DNA of 64,000 nucleotides, from assembly GCA_017302435.1 (NCBI GenBank), contig JAFLDL010000028.1, positions 1-64,000 on the forward strand. The letters run 5' to 3'. Every line of letters begins with the position of its first letter. Positions within the stretch are counted from its first letter, which is position 1. A model generated the notes under the pieces. That model worked only from the letters and a program-made list of their open reading frames with translations. It did no database searches and was not told the DNA's origin. The position numbers and the translations under genes are program-made. Shown in pieces: positions 8,827-18,719 of this stretch. Origin of the DNA: Candidatus Accumulibacter necessarius (GTDB lineage Bacteria > Pseudomonadota > Gammaproteobacteria > Burkholderiales > Rhodocyclaceae).

Positions 8827-8966
8827 CTAGTGTCACCAAAGCATAGGGCGCAGAGTCTACCTCATCCGTGGCGTCTTGGCCAGACCGACTCACCGATCGT
8901 GGACCTTCAGCCATCACGGCCAGGAGCAGATCCGGCGACACCGCCGCCTGACATGTGTCACCGTCT

Positions 8967-11381
8967 TCAATGAGTAAGAACGACGGGCATGGTCTCCACC
9001 GCGCTCGCCGGTACGGGGGGCGTTGCAGTCTCCGCGACAGAAGTCGCTTCGGGCTTGCGCTCCAGGGCATGCTCAAGCACCTGGTCAATCCACCTGACCG
9101 GGATGATTTCGAGCTTGTTCTTGATATTGTCCGGTATTTCCGCCAGGTCCCTGACGTTCTCTTCCGGAATCAACACCCTGGCCAGACCACCACGGACAGC
9201 CGCCAAGAGTTTCTCCTTCAGTCCTCCGATTGGCAAAACCTCGCCACGCAGGGTGATCTCTCCAGTCATTGCCACATCACAGCATACGGGAATACCGGTA
9301 AGCACCGAAACCAGTGCCGTGCAAATCCCCACACCCGCTGACGGTCCATCCTTGGGAATCGCCCCCTCCGGAAGGTGGATGTGGATATCACTCTTCTGAT
9401 AGAAGTCGTGGTCAATCCCGAGCGACTGGGCACGCTTCCGCACCACCGAAAGCGCTGCCTGAACGGACTCCTGCATCACCTCTCCAAGCTTGCCAGTCGT
9501 CGTTGTCTTGCCCTTGCCCGGCAATACCACCGACTCAATCGTCAGCAATTCACCGCCGACTTCCGTCCATGCCAGACCGGTCACTTGACCAACCTGATTC
9601 TCGCGCTCGGCAACGCCAAAGTTGAAACGACGAACACCAAGGAACTTGTCGAGATTGCGCGCACTGACTGCAACCTTCACCTGACTTTTTCTTAGCAGCA
9701 GCGTCTTCACCACCTTGCGGCAAATCTTCGAAATGTCCCGCTCAAGCGATCTCACGCCCGCCTCACGGGTGTAGTAGCGTACGATGTCGCGTAACGCGCT
9801 TTCGGCCACCGTCAATTCGGTAATCTTCAGACCATTGCTTTTCATCTGCTTTGGCAGCAGATAGCGCTGAGCGATGTTGACCTTTTCGTCCTCCGTATAG
9901 CCCGAGAGTCGAATCACCTCCATACGATCGAGCAAAGGCGCCGGGATATTCAACGTGTTGGCCGTAGCCACGAACATGACTTCGGACAGATCGTATTCGA
10001 CTTCAACGTAGTGATCAACGAAGGTCGAATTCTGCTCCGGGTCGAGCACTTCAAGCAGCGCCGAACTGGGATCGCCACGGAAGTCCTGGCCCATCTTGTC
10101 GACTTCGTCGAGCAGAAACAGGGGGTTCCTGACTCCGATCTTGCTCATGTTTTGGAGAATCTTGCCCGGCATCGAGCCGATATAGGTGCGACGATGACCG
10201 CGTATCTCAGCCTCATCACGGACGCCGCCCAAACTCATGCGGACAAACTTCCGACCAGTGGCGCGCGCTATCGACTGTCCCAGCGACGTCTTTCCGACAC
10301 CGGGAGGGCCAACCAGACACAGAATCGGCGCCTTCAGCCGGTCCACGCGCTGCTGCACGGCAAGATACTCGATGATACGTTCCTTGACCTTTTCCAGACC
10401 CCAGTGATCGGTGTCGAGGATCTTTCCAGCCGCCGCAAGATCCTTGCTGATTCGCGTCCGTTTGCGCCACGGAAGACCAATCAGCGTCTCAATGAAATTG
10501 CGCACCACTGTCGCTTCGGCCGACATCGGGGACATCAACCGTAGCTTTCTGAATTCCGCCTGCGCCTTGGCAAGCCCTTCTTTGCTCATCCCTGCCGTTT
10601 TGACCTTTTTGTCGAGCTCCTCAAGGTCGGCCCCTTCTTCACCTTCGCCGAGTTCTTTTTGGATAGCCTTGACCTGCTCGTTAAGGTAATACTCGCGCTG
10701 ACTCTTCTCCATCTGGCGCTTGACGCGGCCACGAATACGCTTCTCGACCTGCAGGATGTCGATTTCGGCTTCGAGTTGAGCGAGCAGGCGCTCGATGCGC
10801 ACTCGGACGTCAAACATCTCGAGGATTTCCTGCTTCTGCTCGATCTTAAGCGGCAGATGCGCGGCAATCGTGTCGGCCAGTCGCCCTGCCTCTTCAATTC
10901 CGGCAATCGAGGTCAGAATCTCCGGCGGGATCTTCTTGTTGAGCTTCACGTACTGATCAAATTGCGCGATCACTGCACGGCGAAGGGCCTCGATCTCATG
11001 ATTAATCCCGTCGTCAACCATCACCGAGCGCGAAGCAGCGAAAAACATCTCCTGGCGAGCATCAATTGCCTCCAGACGAGCGCGCTGCGCGCCTTCGACC
11101 AGCACCTTGACAGTCCCGTCAGGCAGTTTGAGCATTTGAAGGATATTGGCGACACAGCCGACGCCATACAAATCCTCTGCCTCCGGCTCGTCCTTGACAG
11201 CAGACTTCTGGGCCACCAGCAAAATACTCTTGCCCGCCTCCATGGCCACTTCCAGCGCCCTGATCGATTTCGGGCGACCGACAAATAGTGGAATTACCAT
11301 GTGCGGAAAAACCACTACATCGCGAAGAGGCAGGAGTGGCAGTTCGACTGGCTCGGCAGACAGCTTGGAGGTTGCAGACAT
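8967..11381 (-). CDS. lon: ATP-dependent protease La (Lon)
   Basis: An 804-residue cytoplasmic AAA+ protease that degrades damaged and regulatory proteins. In order: the LON substrate-binding domain (about 14-205, ELPLLPLRDVVVFP), a coiled-coil linker, an AAA+ module with Walker A GPPGVGKT and Walker B FLLDEVDKM, and a C-terminal serine-lysine protease domain with PKDGPSAGV (catalytic Ser) and the catalytic Lys in GGLKEKLLAA. Full family length. It follows clpX with an 85-nt gap holding a sigma-32-like promoter. Confidence 0.99.
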   Translation of the reverse strand: MSATSKLSAEPVELPLLPLRDVVVFPHMVIPLFVGRPKSIRALEVAMEAGKSILLVAQKSAVKDEPEAEDLYGVGCVANILQMLKLPDGTVKVLVEGAQRARLEAIDARQEMFFAASRSVMVDDGINHEIEALRRAVIAQFDQYVKLNKKIPPEILTSIAGIEEAGRLADTIAAHLPLKIEQKQEILEMFDVRVRIERLLAQLEAEIDILQVEKRIRGRVKRQMEKSQREYYLNEQVKAIQKELGEGEEGADLEELDKKVKTAGMSKEGLAKAQAEFRKLRLMSPMSAEATVVRNFIETLIGLPWRKRTRISKDLAAAGKILDTDHWGLEKVKERIIEYLAVQQRVDRLKAPILCLVGPPGVGKTSLGQSIARATGRKFVRMSLGGVRDEAEIRGHRRTYIGSMPGKILQNMSKIGVRNPLFLLDEVDKMGQDFRGDPSSALLEVLDPEQNSTFVDHYVEVEYDLSEVMFVATANTLNIPAPLLDRMEVIRLSGYTEDEKVNIAQRYLLPKQMKSNGLKITELTVAESALRDIVRYYTREAGVRSLERDISKICRKVVKTLLLRKSQVKVAVSARNLDKFLGVRRFNFGVAERENQVGQVTGLAWTEVGGELLTIESVVLPGKGKTTTTGKLGEVMQESVQAALSVVRKRAQSLGIDHDFYQKSDIHIHLPEGAIPKDGPSAGVGICTALVSVLTGIPVCCDVAMTGEITLRGEVLPIGGLKEKLLAAVRGGLARVLIPEENVRDLAEIPDNIKNKLEIIPVRWIDQVLEHALERKPEATSVAETATPPVPASAVETMPVVLTH

Positions 11382-11415
11382 CGATTGTGCCCTTTAGGTA
11401 GAAGTTCAGGCCATC

Positions 11416-11443
11416 AAATGGTGGCAAGAACCCGTATTTCAAG
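11416..11443 (-). promoter_or_regulatory. sigma-32-like heat-shock promoter for lon
   Basis: On the minus strand CTTGAAA (11437-11443), 13 nt, then CACCATTT (11416-11423). The -35 matches the heat-shock consensus exactly and the -10 differs at one base. It sits about 35 nt before the lon start codon, which gives a short leader. Regulation is inferred from sequence only. Confidence 0.65.
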
Positions 11444-11466
11444 CCGCTCAGGTGGCGGCCAGCACA

Positions 11467-12738
11467 TCAGTTGCCGCCAGAAACCTTTGGTTGATCCGCG
11501 TATATCAGGAGCGGCTGCGCATCGCCAGAGATCACGCCCTCATCAATGACGACCTCTGAGACATTCTCCATCCCGGGAAGTTCGTACATGGTGTCGAGCA
11601 GCACCGCCTCGAGAATCGAACGTAGGCCGCGCGCACCGGTTTTCCGGTCAAGCGCCTTTCTAGCAATGGCCATCATCGCTGCGGGGCGAATCTCCAAAGC
11701 CACACCTTCCATCGCGAACAGCTTTTGGTACTGCTTGACAAGCGCGTTCTTGGGTTCGACGAGGATTTCAACCAGCGCCGTAGCCGAGAGTTCCTCCAGT
11801 GTCGCAATCACCGGCAAGCGTCCGATCAACTCGGGAATCAGACCGAACTTGATCAGATCCTCAGGTTCGACACTGCGCAACACCTCGCCGATCGCCCTCT
11901 TGTTGTCCTTGCTTTTCACCTCGGCACCAAAACCTATGCCGCCACGCTCCGAGCGGTTGCGAATGACTTTGTCCAGACCATCGAAAGCACCGCCGCAAAC
12001 GAACAGAATGTTGGTGGTATCAACCTGCACGAAGTCCTGATTCGGGTGCTTTCGACCGCCCTGCGGCGGCACCGAAGCAACCGTGCCTTCAATCAGCTTG
12101 AGCAGCGCCTGTTGCACACCCTCTCCCGAGACGTCTCGGGTAATCGATGGATTGTCTGACTTGCGTGAAATCTTGTCGATTTCGTCAATGTAAACAATAC
12201 CTCTCTGTGCCTTGTCGGTATCGTAATCTGCTTTCTGCAACAACTTCTGAATGATGTTCTCGACGTCTTCACCGACATAGCCGGCTTCGGTCAGCGTCGT
12301 CGCATCGGCCATCACGAAAGGAACGTCGAGCATGCGGGCCAGGGTCTGCGCCAGCAGGGTCTTGCCCGAACCGGTAGGACCGATGAGCAGGATGTTACTC
12401 TTGGCAAGCTCTATCTCACCGCTGGTCTTCCCGAAATGGCGCAACCGCTTGTAGTGATTGTAAACCGCCACCGACAGGATTCGCTTGGCTTGGTCCTGGC
12501 CGATTACATACTGATCCAGCAGGCCAGCGATTTCCTTGGGTGTTGGTAACTCGCCCTTGACCCCCTTGCCTCCCTGATCACTGGAAATTTCGTCGCGAAC
12601 GATATCGTTGCAGAGCTCGATGCATTCATCGCAGATGAATACGGACGGCCCGGCGATGAGTTTTTTCACTTCATGCTGGCTCTTGCCGCAGAAGGAGCAG
12701 TAGAGGAGTTTTTCCGTACCACTTTTCTTTTCCGACAT
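11467..12738 (-). CDS. clpX: ATP-dependent Clp protease ATP-binding subunit ClpX
   Basis: A 423-residue AAA+ unfoldase that feeds tagged proteins to ClpP. The N-terminal zinc-binding domain has two Cys pairs (YCSFCGK and [10 protein letters not shown], about residues 13-46). Next come Walker A GPTGSGKT, the pore-loop GYVGED and Walker [10 protein letters not shown], then the C-terminal small domain. Full length. It lies 49 nt downstream of clpP in the tig-clpP-clpX order common in proteobacteria and is likely co-transcribed with clpP. Confidence 0.98.
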   Translation of the reverse strand: MSEKKSGTEKLLYCSFCGKSQHEVKKLIAGPSVFICDECIELCNDIVRDEISSDQGGKGVKGELPTPKEIAGLLDQYVIGQDQAKRILSVAVYNHYKRLRHFGKTSGEIELAKSNILLIGPTGSGKTLLAQTLARMLDVPFVMADATTLTEAGYVGEDVENIIQKLLQKADYDTDKAQRGIVYIDEIDKISRKSDNPSITRDVSGEGVQQALLKLIEGTVASVPPQGGRKHPNQDFVQVDTTNILFVCGGAFDGLDKVIRNRSERGGIGFGAEVKSKDNKRAIGEVLRSVEPEDLIKFGLIPELIGRLPVIATLEELSATALVEILVEPKNALVKQYQKLFAMEGVALEIRPAAMMAIARKALDRKTGARGLRSILEAVLLDTMYELPGMENVSEVVIDEGVISGDAQPLLIYADQPKVSGGN

Positions 12739-12787
12739 CTGTTCCTACCTCACTCTCTAGTCCGATGGAGACAGCCTGAAAGCGCAA

Positions 12788-13417
12788 TCAAACCGCTTCC
12801 CGTTTCGCCAGCACCTTGTCTATCAGACCATATTCTGCAGCTTCCTGCGCCGAAAGGAAATTGTCGCGATCGGTGTCGCGTTCAATTCTCTCGATCGCCT
12901 GGCCTGTGTGGTGAGCCATCAACTCGTTCAGTTTGGCACGCAAAGAAAGAATTTCCTTGGCGTGTATCGCGATGTCCGACGCCTGCCCCTGGAAGCCACC
13001 CATCGGCTGGTGGATCATCACGCGTGAATTGGGAAGCGCAAACCGCTTGCCAGGGGCACCCGCAGCCAACAGAAAAGCTCCCATCGAGCAGGCCTGGCCC
13101 ATACACAAGGTAGACACGTCAGGTTTGATGAACTGCATGGTATCGTAAACCGAAAGTCCCGCCGATACCGCGCCGCCCGGCGAATTGATGTAGAAATGGA
13201 CGTCCTTGTCCGGATTCTCTGCTTCGAGAAAGAGCAACTGCGCCACCACCAGATTCGCGGTCACGTCGTTTACCGGACCTACCAGGAAAATGACGCGTTC
13301 CTTCAGCAGTCGCGAGTAGATATCGTAGGCTCGCTCGCCACGACCGCTCTGCTCGATCACCATCGGGACCAGGCCCAGGGCCTGGGGAACCCAGATGCTT
13401 TCGTGGTCAATGCCCAT
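12788..13417 (-). CDS. clpP: ATP-dependent Clp protease proteolytic subunit ClpP
   Basis: A self-assembling serine protease of 209 residues that forms the degradation chamber with ClpX. The catalytic triad is visible: Ser in [11 protein letters not shown], His in MIHQPMGG, and Asp in the [10 protein letters not shown] region. The start at 13417 ([11 protein letters not shown]) is preferred over one ten codons upstream because AAAGGAAG precedes it and the length fits the family. It follows tig by 32 nt. Confidence 0.97.
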   Translation of the reverse strand: MGIDHESIWVPQALGLVPMVIEQSGRGERAYDIYSRLLKERVIFLVGPVNDVTANLVVAQLLFLEAENPDKDVHFYINSPGGAVSAGLSVYDTMQFIKPDVSTLCMGQACSMGAFLLAAGAPGKRFALPNSRVMIHQPMGGFQGQASDIAIHAKEILSLRAKLNELMAHHTGQAIERIERDTDRDNFLSAQEAAEYGLIDKVLAKREAV

Positions 13418-13449
13418 TTCGCTTCCTTTGCTGCGAGAGTCTTGCATGT

Positions 13450-14769
13450 TCAGGACTGCTGCCCCATCAATTCAGCAAAGGCAACCGGCTTGTCCAGCAC
13501 CTTCACCCTGGCCAGCACCCAGTCAACTACGTTCGCCTCAATCGCGGTACCCTCGAAATCGCCCAGGCGCTCCGGCTGCGCATAGTACCAACGCACGACC
13601 TCTTCCGGATGGTCATAACTTTGCGACGCTTCCTCGACCAGCGCTTTCACCTGCGCCGGGTTCGCCTGCAGTTCGTTGAGCTTGACAATTTCCGAAAGAA
13701 TCAGGCCCAGGCTGACCCGTCGTCTGGCCTGATCGGCAAACCATTCGGGCTGCATCGGCAAGTCCTTCACCTTCATCCCGCGCTGCTCCATATCCTGGCG
13801 AGCTACCTGCATCAGCCGCTCAATTTCCTTGTGGATCAGTGCGCCAGGCACCTCGATCGGGTTGGCCGCGAGGAGCGCATCCATCACGTTACCCGTAACT
13901 CGCGCCTGCAAGCGCTTCTTCACCTCGCGCTTGAGGTTCTCCTCAATCTCGGCCCGCATCTTGACAAGGTCGCCATCGTCAATACCGAGCGCCTTTGCGA
14001 AATCTGCGTCAAGGGCGGGCAGCACTGGTTCGCCCACTTCCTTGACCGTGATGTCGAAGGTCACAGACTGACCCGCCAAGTCCTTGGAAAAATACTCAGC
14101 CGGAAAGGTCATCTCGAACGACTTGTCCTCTCCCGGACGGGTACCGATCACCGCGTTCTCGAAATCAGAAAGCATCTTGCCTTCACCAAGAACGAAACGG
14201 TAATCCTTGCCCTGGCCACCAGGAAATGGCTCGCCATCCTTCTTGCCGACGAAATCGATACTCACCCGGTCAGCCGAGGCAGCCGGACGATCGACGAGTT
14301 CGTAGCGGACGCGCTGCTTACGCAGAATTTCCAGCGTACCGTCAATTTCGGTCGCACCAACTTCAAGTACCGGCTTTTCGACTTCCACGCCGACCAGATC
14401 GCTGAGCGTAATCTCAGGGTAAACCTCGAATACTGCCGAGAACTCGATATGCGTCGTACTGTCGCTGCTCTTCGGCTCGATTCTCGGACTACCGGCGACG
14501 CGCAACTGCTGAGACGCCACCGCCGCGCTCAACATGTTCCCTAGCGCTTCGCTGAGTGCGTCATTGCGGGCCTGCTCGCCATATTGCTGCCGGACGATCT
14601 GGGCCGGCACCTTGCCCGGGCGAAAGCCTGGCATCTTCATGTTCTTCCCGAGACGCTTCAGACGCTGATCAATGTCCTTGTCGAGCTCAGCAATGGTTAG
14701 CGACAGGTCCACGCGGCGCTCAAGGGCGCTTGGAGCCGGTGCCTCAGTGTTAGCAGCGTTCATTTCCAT
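13450..14769 (-). CDS. tig: trigger factor (ribosome-associated peptidyl-prolyl isomerase)
   Basis: A 439-residue chaperone that binds at the ribosome exit tunnel. The N-terminal ribosome-binding domain has the signature [12 protein letters not shown] (about residues 45-57, a variant of the ribosome-docking loop). A central FKBP-type isomerase domain (about 165-250, [16 protein letters not shown]) and a helical C-terminal domain follow. The reading frame stays open about 90 codons further upstream, but that part has no family similarity. The ATG at 14769 has AAGGA 6 nt before it and gives the usual length. Confidence 0.97.
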   Translation of the reverse strand: MEMNAANTEAPAPSALERRVDLSLTIAELDKDIDQRLKRLGKNMKMPGFRPGKVPAQIVRQQYGEQARNDALSEALGNMLSAAVASQQLRVAGSPRIEPKSSDSTTHIEFSAVFEVYPEITLSDLVGVEVEKPVLEVGATEIDGTLEILRKQRVRYELVDRPAASADRVSIDFVGKKDGEPFPGGQGKDYRFVLGEGKMLSDFENAVIGTRPGEDKSFEMTFPAEYFSKDLAGQSVTFDITVKEVGEPVLPALDADFAKALGIDDGDLVKMRAEIEENLKREVKKRLQARVTGNVMDALLAANPIEVPGALIHKEIERLMQVARQDMEQRGMKVKDLPMQPEWFADQARRRVSLGLILSEIVKLNELQANPAQVKALVEEASQSYDHPEEVVRWYYAQPERLGDFEGTAIEANVVDWVLARVKVLDKPVAFAELMGQQS

Positions 14770-15435
14770 TAAGAATCCTTGTGATACGGGCTGATAGGTT
14801 GCTGGAAGCGGGCTCGGTCGAGAAGCCCTCCTGGCGGCCGGACGATGCTTCGCCGGCAGCCGGACAGACGATGCGGAGACCATCGCGTACTGCCCAAGCA
14901 ATCGGTCGAGACCGGGACAACTGACAATGCAACTGGTCCTCAAGAGCACTCGTGAAACGCCCGCAGGCCGGGCAGAAAGGCATCGAACATTTCCACTGAC
15001 TTCCACAGCGCGGCTGCGTCCGCCGTGTAATGCCGCCGCGCCACGCACGGAAAGCGAACGATTCTACAGCAATATTTGACGAGTCGAAACCCGTCGTCCC
15101 GCCGGCACCGCAGCCGCCAGGTGTTCGCGGCAACACGGCATCATCCGCATCGAGAACACGGCGTATTGCTCGGCTGCTGATCAAAGCACTCCCGGGGGGT
15201 CCTCAAATCCGGGACCGTCGCTTGACATACACCAGCAGGCGAAGCAGGAAGCATTTGGGCCCCGACGCCTTCCGACAGATCTTGCGAACTCCTCCAAAGG
15301 ACGGAAATGTCGTATCGCGGGCACCGCGCTGGGGAACCAACGTCCCTCTGCACCCGGATGTGGGACAATCGAATGTAAGGAAGCACACTTCCTTTTCGAC
15401 CAAGGCAGAAGAACCAACCAGAGGAAGAATGAAAA
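14770..15435. other. 666-nt intergenic region between tig and arsS, divergently transcribed
   Basis: No gene or tRNA was recognised. It must hold the promoters of tig (leftward) and arsS (rightward). A perfect small hairpin, AAGGAAG-CACA-CTTCCTT (15377-15394), lies 41 nt before the arsS start and could be an operator or leader hairpin. A TTGACA at about 15220 has no acceptable -10 box at the right distance. Confidence 0.5.
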
Positions 15436-16446
15436 ATGCATGCCACCCTGCCCCTTCTCGCCTGCACGACGTTCCCGGCTTTGACCCGCCGTTCGGTCGA
15501 GACCGTCCAGGTGAATCTCGGCTATCGCTGCAACCAGAGCTGCCTGCATTGCCACGTCAATGCAGGTCCGCAGCGCAAGGAAGAAATGACCAGCGAAACA
15601 GTTGATGCGTTGCTCGCCTTCATTGCCGCCAGTCCAGAAGTCAAGGTTCTCGACCTGACCGGCGGTGCGCCGGAGCTGAACCCCCACTTCCGGCGACTGG
15701 TTGTCGCCGGGCGAGAACGCGGACTGCGGGTGATCGACCGGTGCAACCTGACTATCCTCGAAGAAGGCGGCCAGGAGGACTTGGCTAACTTCCTCGCCGC
15801 ACATCGCGTCGAGGTAGTCGCATCGCTGCCCTGTTACCTCGAAGAAAACGTCGACCGACAGCGCGGCAAGGGCAGCTTCGATGGCAGCATCAGAGGTCTG
15901 CAAAGATTGAATGCGCTAGGTTACGGAAAACCCGACCGGGGCCTGGTGCTGAACCTGGTCTTCAACCCCCAGGGTCCGGTTCTGCCGCCGCCCCAGGAAC
16001 CACTGGCAGCAGCCTATCGGGAGCACCTCGGGCGAGCCTTCGGAGTGGTCTTCAACCAGTTGTTTACGCTAACCAATATGCCTATCCAACGGTTCGGGTC
16101 GATGCTCGTCTCAAAGGGTCAGTTCAACAGCTATATGCAGCTGCTGCGCGACGCGCACCGCGCCGGGAACGTCGAGCAGGTGATGTGCCGTAACCTGCTT
16201 TCGCTTGATTGGCAGGGTTACCTCTACGACTGTGACTTCAATCAGCAACTCGGCTTGCCGCTCGGACAGGGCCGGCGCGCCCGCCTGCACATCACCGAAG
16301 TCGACGCTTCGACACTCGAGGGATACCCGATTCGGGTGGCTGAACACTGCTACGGCTGTACGGCCGGTCAGGGGTCGAGCTGTGGCGGCGCACTCGGTGA
16401 AGAGATTGCTCCCGCACCGAGCTGTAGTGCCCTGATGCCGCAATAG
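15436..16446 (+). CDS. arsS: ArsS-like radical SAM protein (arsenosugar biosynthesis family)
   Basis: A 336-residue radical SAM enzyme. The [4Fe-4S] motif CNQSCLHCHVNAG (Cys about 33, 37 and 40) is at the N-terminus, followed by the DLTGGAPELNPHF segment that is conserved in this family. The C-terminal half matches the DUF3641 region, with LFTLTNMPIQRFG and a Cys-rich tail CYGCTAGQGSSCGG. The named family (ArsS) adds a 5'-deoxyadenosyl group to dimethylarsenite to make an arsenosugar precursor. Some members have selenocysteine in the Cys-rich tail; here it is Cys. GAGGAAG precedes the ATG. No arsM or arsR is nearby, so the arsenic role rests on family membership alone. Confidence 0.8.
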   Translation: MHATLPLLACTTFPALTRRSVETVQVNLGYRCNQSCLHCHVNAGPQRKEEMTSETVDALLAFIAASPEVKVLDLTGGAPELNPHFRRLVVAGRERGLRVIDRCNLTILEEGGQEDLANFLAAHRVEVVASLPCYLEENVDRQRGKGSFDGSIRGLQRLNALGYGKPDRGLVLNLVFNPQGPVLPPPQEPLAAAYREHLGRAFGVVFNQLFTLTNMPIQRFGSMLVSKGQFNSYMQLLRDAHRAGNVEQVMCRNLLSLDWQGYLYDCDFNQQLGLPLGQGRRARLHITEVDASTLEGYPIRVAEHCYGCTAGQGSSCGGALGEEIAPAPSCSALMPQ

Positions 16447-16518
16447 CGAATCAAACTCCAACCACCCGGCCAGGCGCCTGTCTGGCCGGCACCAGCAAGG
16501 CGAAAGGGTCGGCGGCGC

Positions 16519-17271
16519 ATGGAGATCAAGCACCTGGAAGGCATCAGGGCGTGCGTTTTCGACGCCTACGGCACACTTTTCGACTTCAATGGCGCGGCCC
16601 TGGCGGCCAGCGACCAACTTGGTGAGAACGCGCCGCGCCTCTCCGAGATCTGGCGCCAGAAGCAACTGCAGTACACCTGGCTACGCGGACTCGCAGGACG
16701 GCATACGGATTTCTGGCAGGTGACTGGCGACGCTCTCGATTACGCACTCGCCGCCCTTGGAATCGATCGGCCCGGCCTGCGCACGCAGCTGCTGGACCTC
16801 TATTTGCATCTTGATTGCTACCCCGAGGTGCGGGAAACTTTGTCCCGGCTTCGGGCAGCCGGACTGAAACTGGCGATCCTCTCCAACGGCACACCGGCGA
16901 TGCTCGCTGCGGTCGTTCGCCACAACGGCCTGGAGAGCTTCTTAGACGCCGTCCTTTCGGTCGAGGAAGTCGGCGTCTTCAAACCGCACCCAGCCGTCTA
17001 TGGCCTGGCGTCCGATCGTCTGCAGATCGCCCCAACGGCTATTTGCTTCCTCTCGTCGAACGCCTGGGATGCCTACTCGGCCAAGGCATCGGGCTTGCGC
17101 GTCCTGTGGTGCAACCGCTTTTCTCAGGCGTCAGAGCGGATTCCCGCAACGCCGGATGGAGAAATCCAGGATCTGTCGGCAGTGCCGTCGATGCTCCTGC
17201 CTGCCAGCGACAGCCTGTCAGACCGCGAAGCTGTTGCGCCAGATCACGCTGTCGAAATGTCCAGCCGGTAA
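16519..17271 (+). CDS. HAD superfamily haloacid dehalogenase, type II
   Basis: A 250-residue cytoplasmic hydrolase. HAD motif I is FDAYGTLFD, with the nucleophile Asp near residue 15. Motif II is ILSNGTP, motif III Lys is in FKPHPAVY, and SSNAWDA supplies the acidic motif characteristic of L-2-haloacid dehalogenases. Length fits the family with a short tail. It lies 72 nt after arsS with a GC-rich hairpin (16466-16489) between, and may be co-transcribed with it. The natural substrate cannot be told from sequence; many such proteins act on phosphate esters instead. Confidence 0.85.
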   Translation: MEIKHLEGIRACVFDAYGTLFDFNGAALAASDQLGENAPRLSEIWRQKQLQYTWLRGLAGRHTDFWQVTGDALDYALAALGIDRPGLRTQLLDLYLHLDCYPEVRETLSRLRAAGLKLAILSNGTPAMLAAVVRHNGLESFLDAVLSVEEVGVFKPHPAVYGLASDRLQIAPTAICFLSSNAWDAYSAKASGLRVLWCNRFSQASERIPATPDGEIQDLSAVPSMLLPASDSLSDREAVAPDHAVEMSSR

Positions 17272-17388
17272 ACCGACGATCAATGCTAGACGATCGCCGC
17301 AACACTCAGCACCTAAGGCACGCTGATCGAAGAGCACAAGCTCGTCGGGCGGTATGAGTCTCGGTTGCGCTTGGGGCCATCACCCAAT

Positions 17389-18717
17389 TCACTTTGGAGG
17401 CACGAGCAGGGTCGCAATCTCGGCCACATCCTTTTCCGACAGCACGCCGGCGGCCGCCTTGAGCTGTAGTACGTTGGCCAGATACTCGTAACGCGCCTGC
17501 GCCAGGTCACGCCTGGCAACGAACATCACCCGTTCGGCGTCGAGCACGTCTGTGTTGGTCCGGATCCCCGCCTTCATGCCACGCATCGTGCCTTCAACCG
17601 CCACTGCGCTGGCATCGACCGCCTTCTCGTAGGCGGCAATCTTGCTACCACCTGTCTCGACCGCCATGAACTGCCGCCTGACCTCAATCAGCACCTCATT
17701 CACCGCAGCATCCAATTCAGCCTGAGCGCGCTCGCGGTTAGCCACCGCCTGGCCGGTCAGCGCGTTGACTCGGCCGCCGGCAAACAGCGGAATGTTGAGC
17801 TGCACACCGACGGCATTGATCGAGTCTTTTTGGTTGAGCTGCGAAATCGTTTCGTTCTCTGCCCTCGAAGACCGGGCGACCAGGTCGAGCTGCGGATAAT
17901 GGCCTGCGCGGTTGCGGTCGACCTCCAGGCTGGCAAACTCGTACGCCTTGCGCCGGGAACGAATCTCTGCACTGTTGCCCTGCGCCAGCATCGACCATTC
18001 GTCCAGGTTCCCGGGCTGCACGCCGTTGGGCGAGAACTCCGGGCGGAGGGGCCAGAGTGGAGCCATCGGCTGGCCGGTCATGCTTTCCAGCCGCAGCATT
18101 GCGACCGACAAGCGGTCGAGCGCATCGGCGCGTCCGGCACGGGCGAGCTGTAGTCTGGACTCTGCTTCGGCAACCTCGGTCACCGTACCCTCACCACCTT
18201 TGCGACGCCGCTCGGCCAGTTCGCGCTGCGCCTGATAGGCCGATATTTCAGCATCGGTCAGGGCCAGTCTCTCCATCGAGAACAGCGCGTCAAAGTAAGC
18301 ACCCGAGAGCTTGACTGCCAGTTCCGCCTCCTTGCGGTCGAAGACGGCATCGCTGAAAGCGGCCTGGATGCCTCCTTGCTGGTAACGCACAAAACTGTCG
18401 TAGTTGAACAGTGGTTGCCGCAGGACTATCGCGGCCGCCTGTTCCCGATAATCGAGATCCTGACTAAGGTCAGCCCGCGTCGATTCGCGCTCGCCCTTGT
18501 TCTTCGAAAGGGAGCCGGTAATCGCTACGTTAGGCAACAATCCCGCGCGACCGATAGCGATGGCGTACTGACCGGCGTCCCGCTCGTGGCGCGCCGCGCG
18601 GAAGGCCGGATCGTTCTGCCGGGCCGCCTGGTACGCATCCATCAGGCCGGCGGCCAGCCCCTGCGAAGACAACAGCGCCAGCATGCAGCCGGCCAGCCCG
18701 GCAGCCCAGCTACTCAT
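17389..18717 (-). CDS. type I secretion outer membrane channel, TolC family
   Basis: A 442-residue outer membrane efflux protein forming the exit duct of a type I secretion system. A signal peptide (WAAGLAGCMLALLSSQGLAAG, about residues 4-25) is followed by two repeats of the TolC/OEP alpha-barrel region rich in coiled coil. It is the last gene of the three-gene secretion operon. The ATG at 18717 follows GAGGAG. An alternative GTG two codons upstream would overlap the adaptor stop codon, pointing to tight coupling. Confidence 0.92.
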   Translation of the reverse strand: MSSWAAGLAGCMLALLSSQGLAAGLMDAYQAARQNDPAFRAARHERDAGQYAIAIGRAGLLPNVAITGSLSKNKGERESTRADLSQDLDYREQAAAIVLRQPLFNYDSFVRYQQGGIQAAFSDAVFDRKEAELAVKLSGAYFDALFSMERLALTDAEISAYQAQRELAERRRKGGEGTVTEVAEAESRLQLARAGRADALDRLSVAMLRLESMTGQPMAPLWPLRPEFSPNGVQPGNLDEWSMLAQGNSAEIRSRRKAYEFASLEVDRNRAGHYPQLDLVARSSRAENETISQLNQKDSINAVGVQLNIPLFAGGRVNALTGQAVANRERAQAELDAAVNEVLIEVRRQFMAVETGGSKIAAYEKAVDASAVAVEGTMRGMKAGIRTNTDVLDAERVMFVARRDLAQARYEYLANVLQLKAAAGVLSEKDVAEIATLLVPPK

Positions 18718-18719
18718 GC

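Noticed and set aside
15219..15242. TTGACA as a -35 box for arsS
   Set aside because: No acceptable -10 hexamer lies 16-18 nt downstream.
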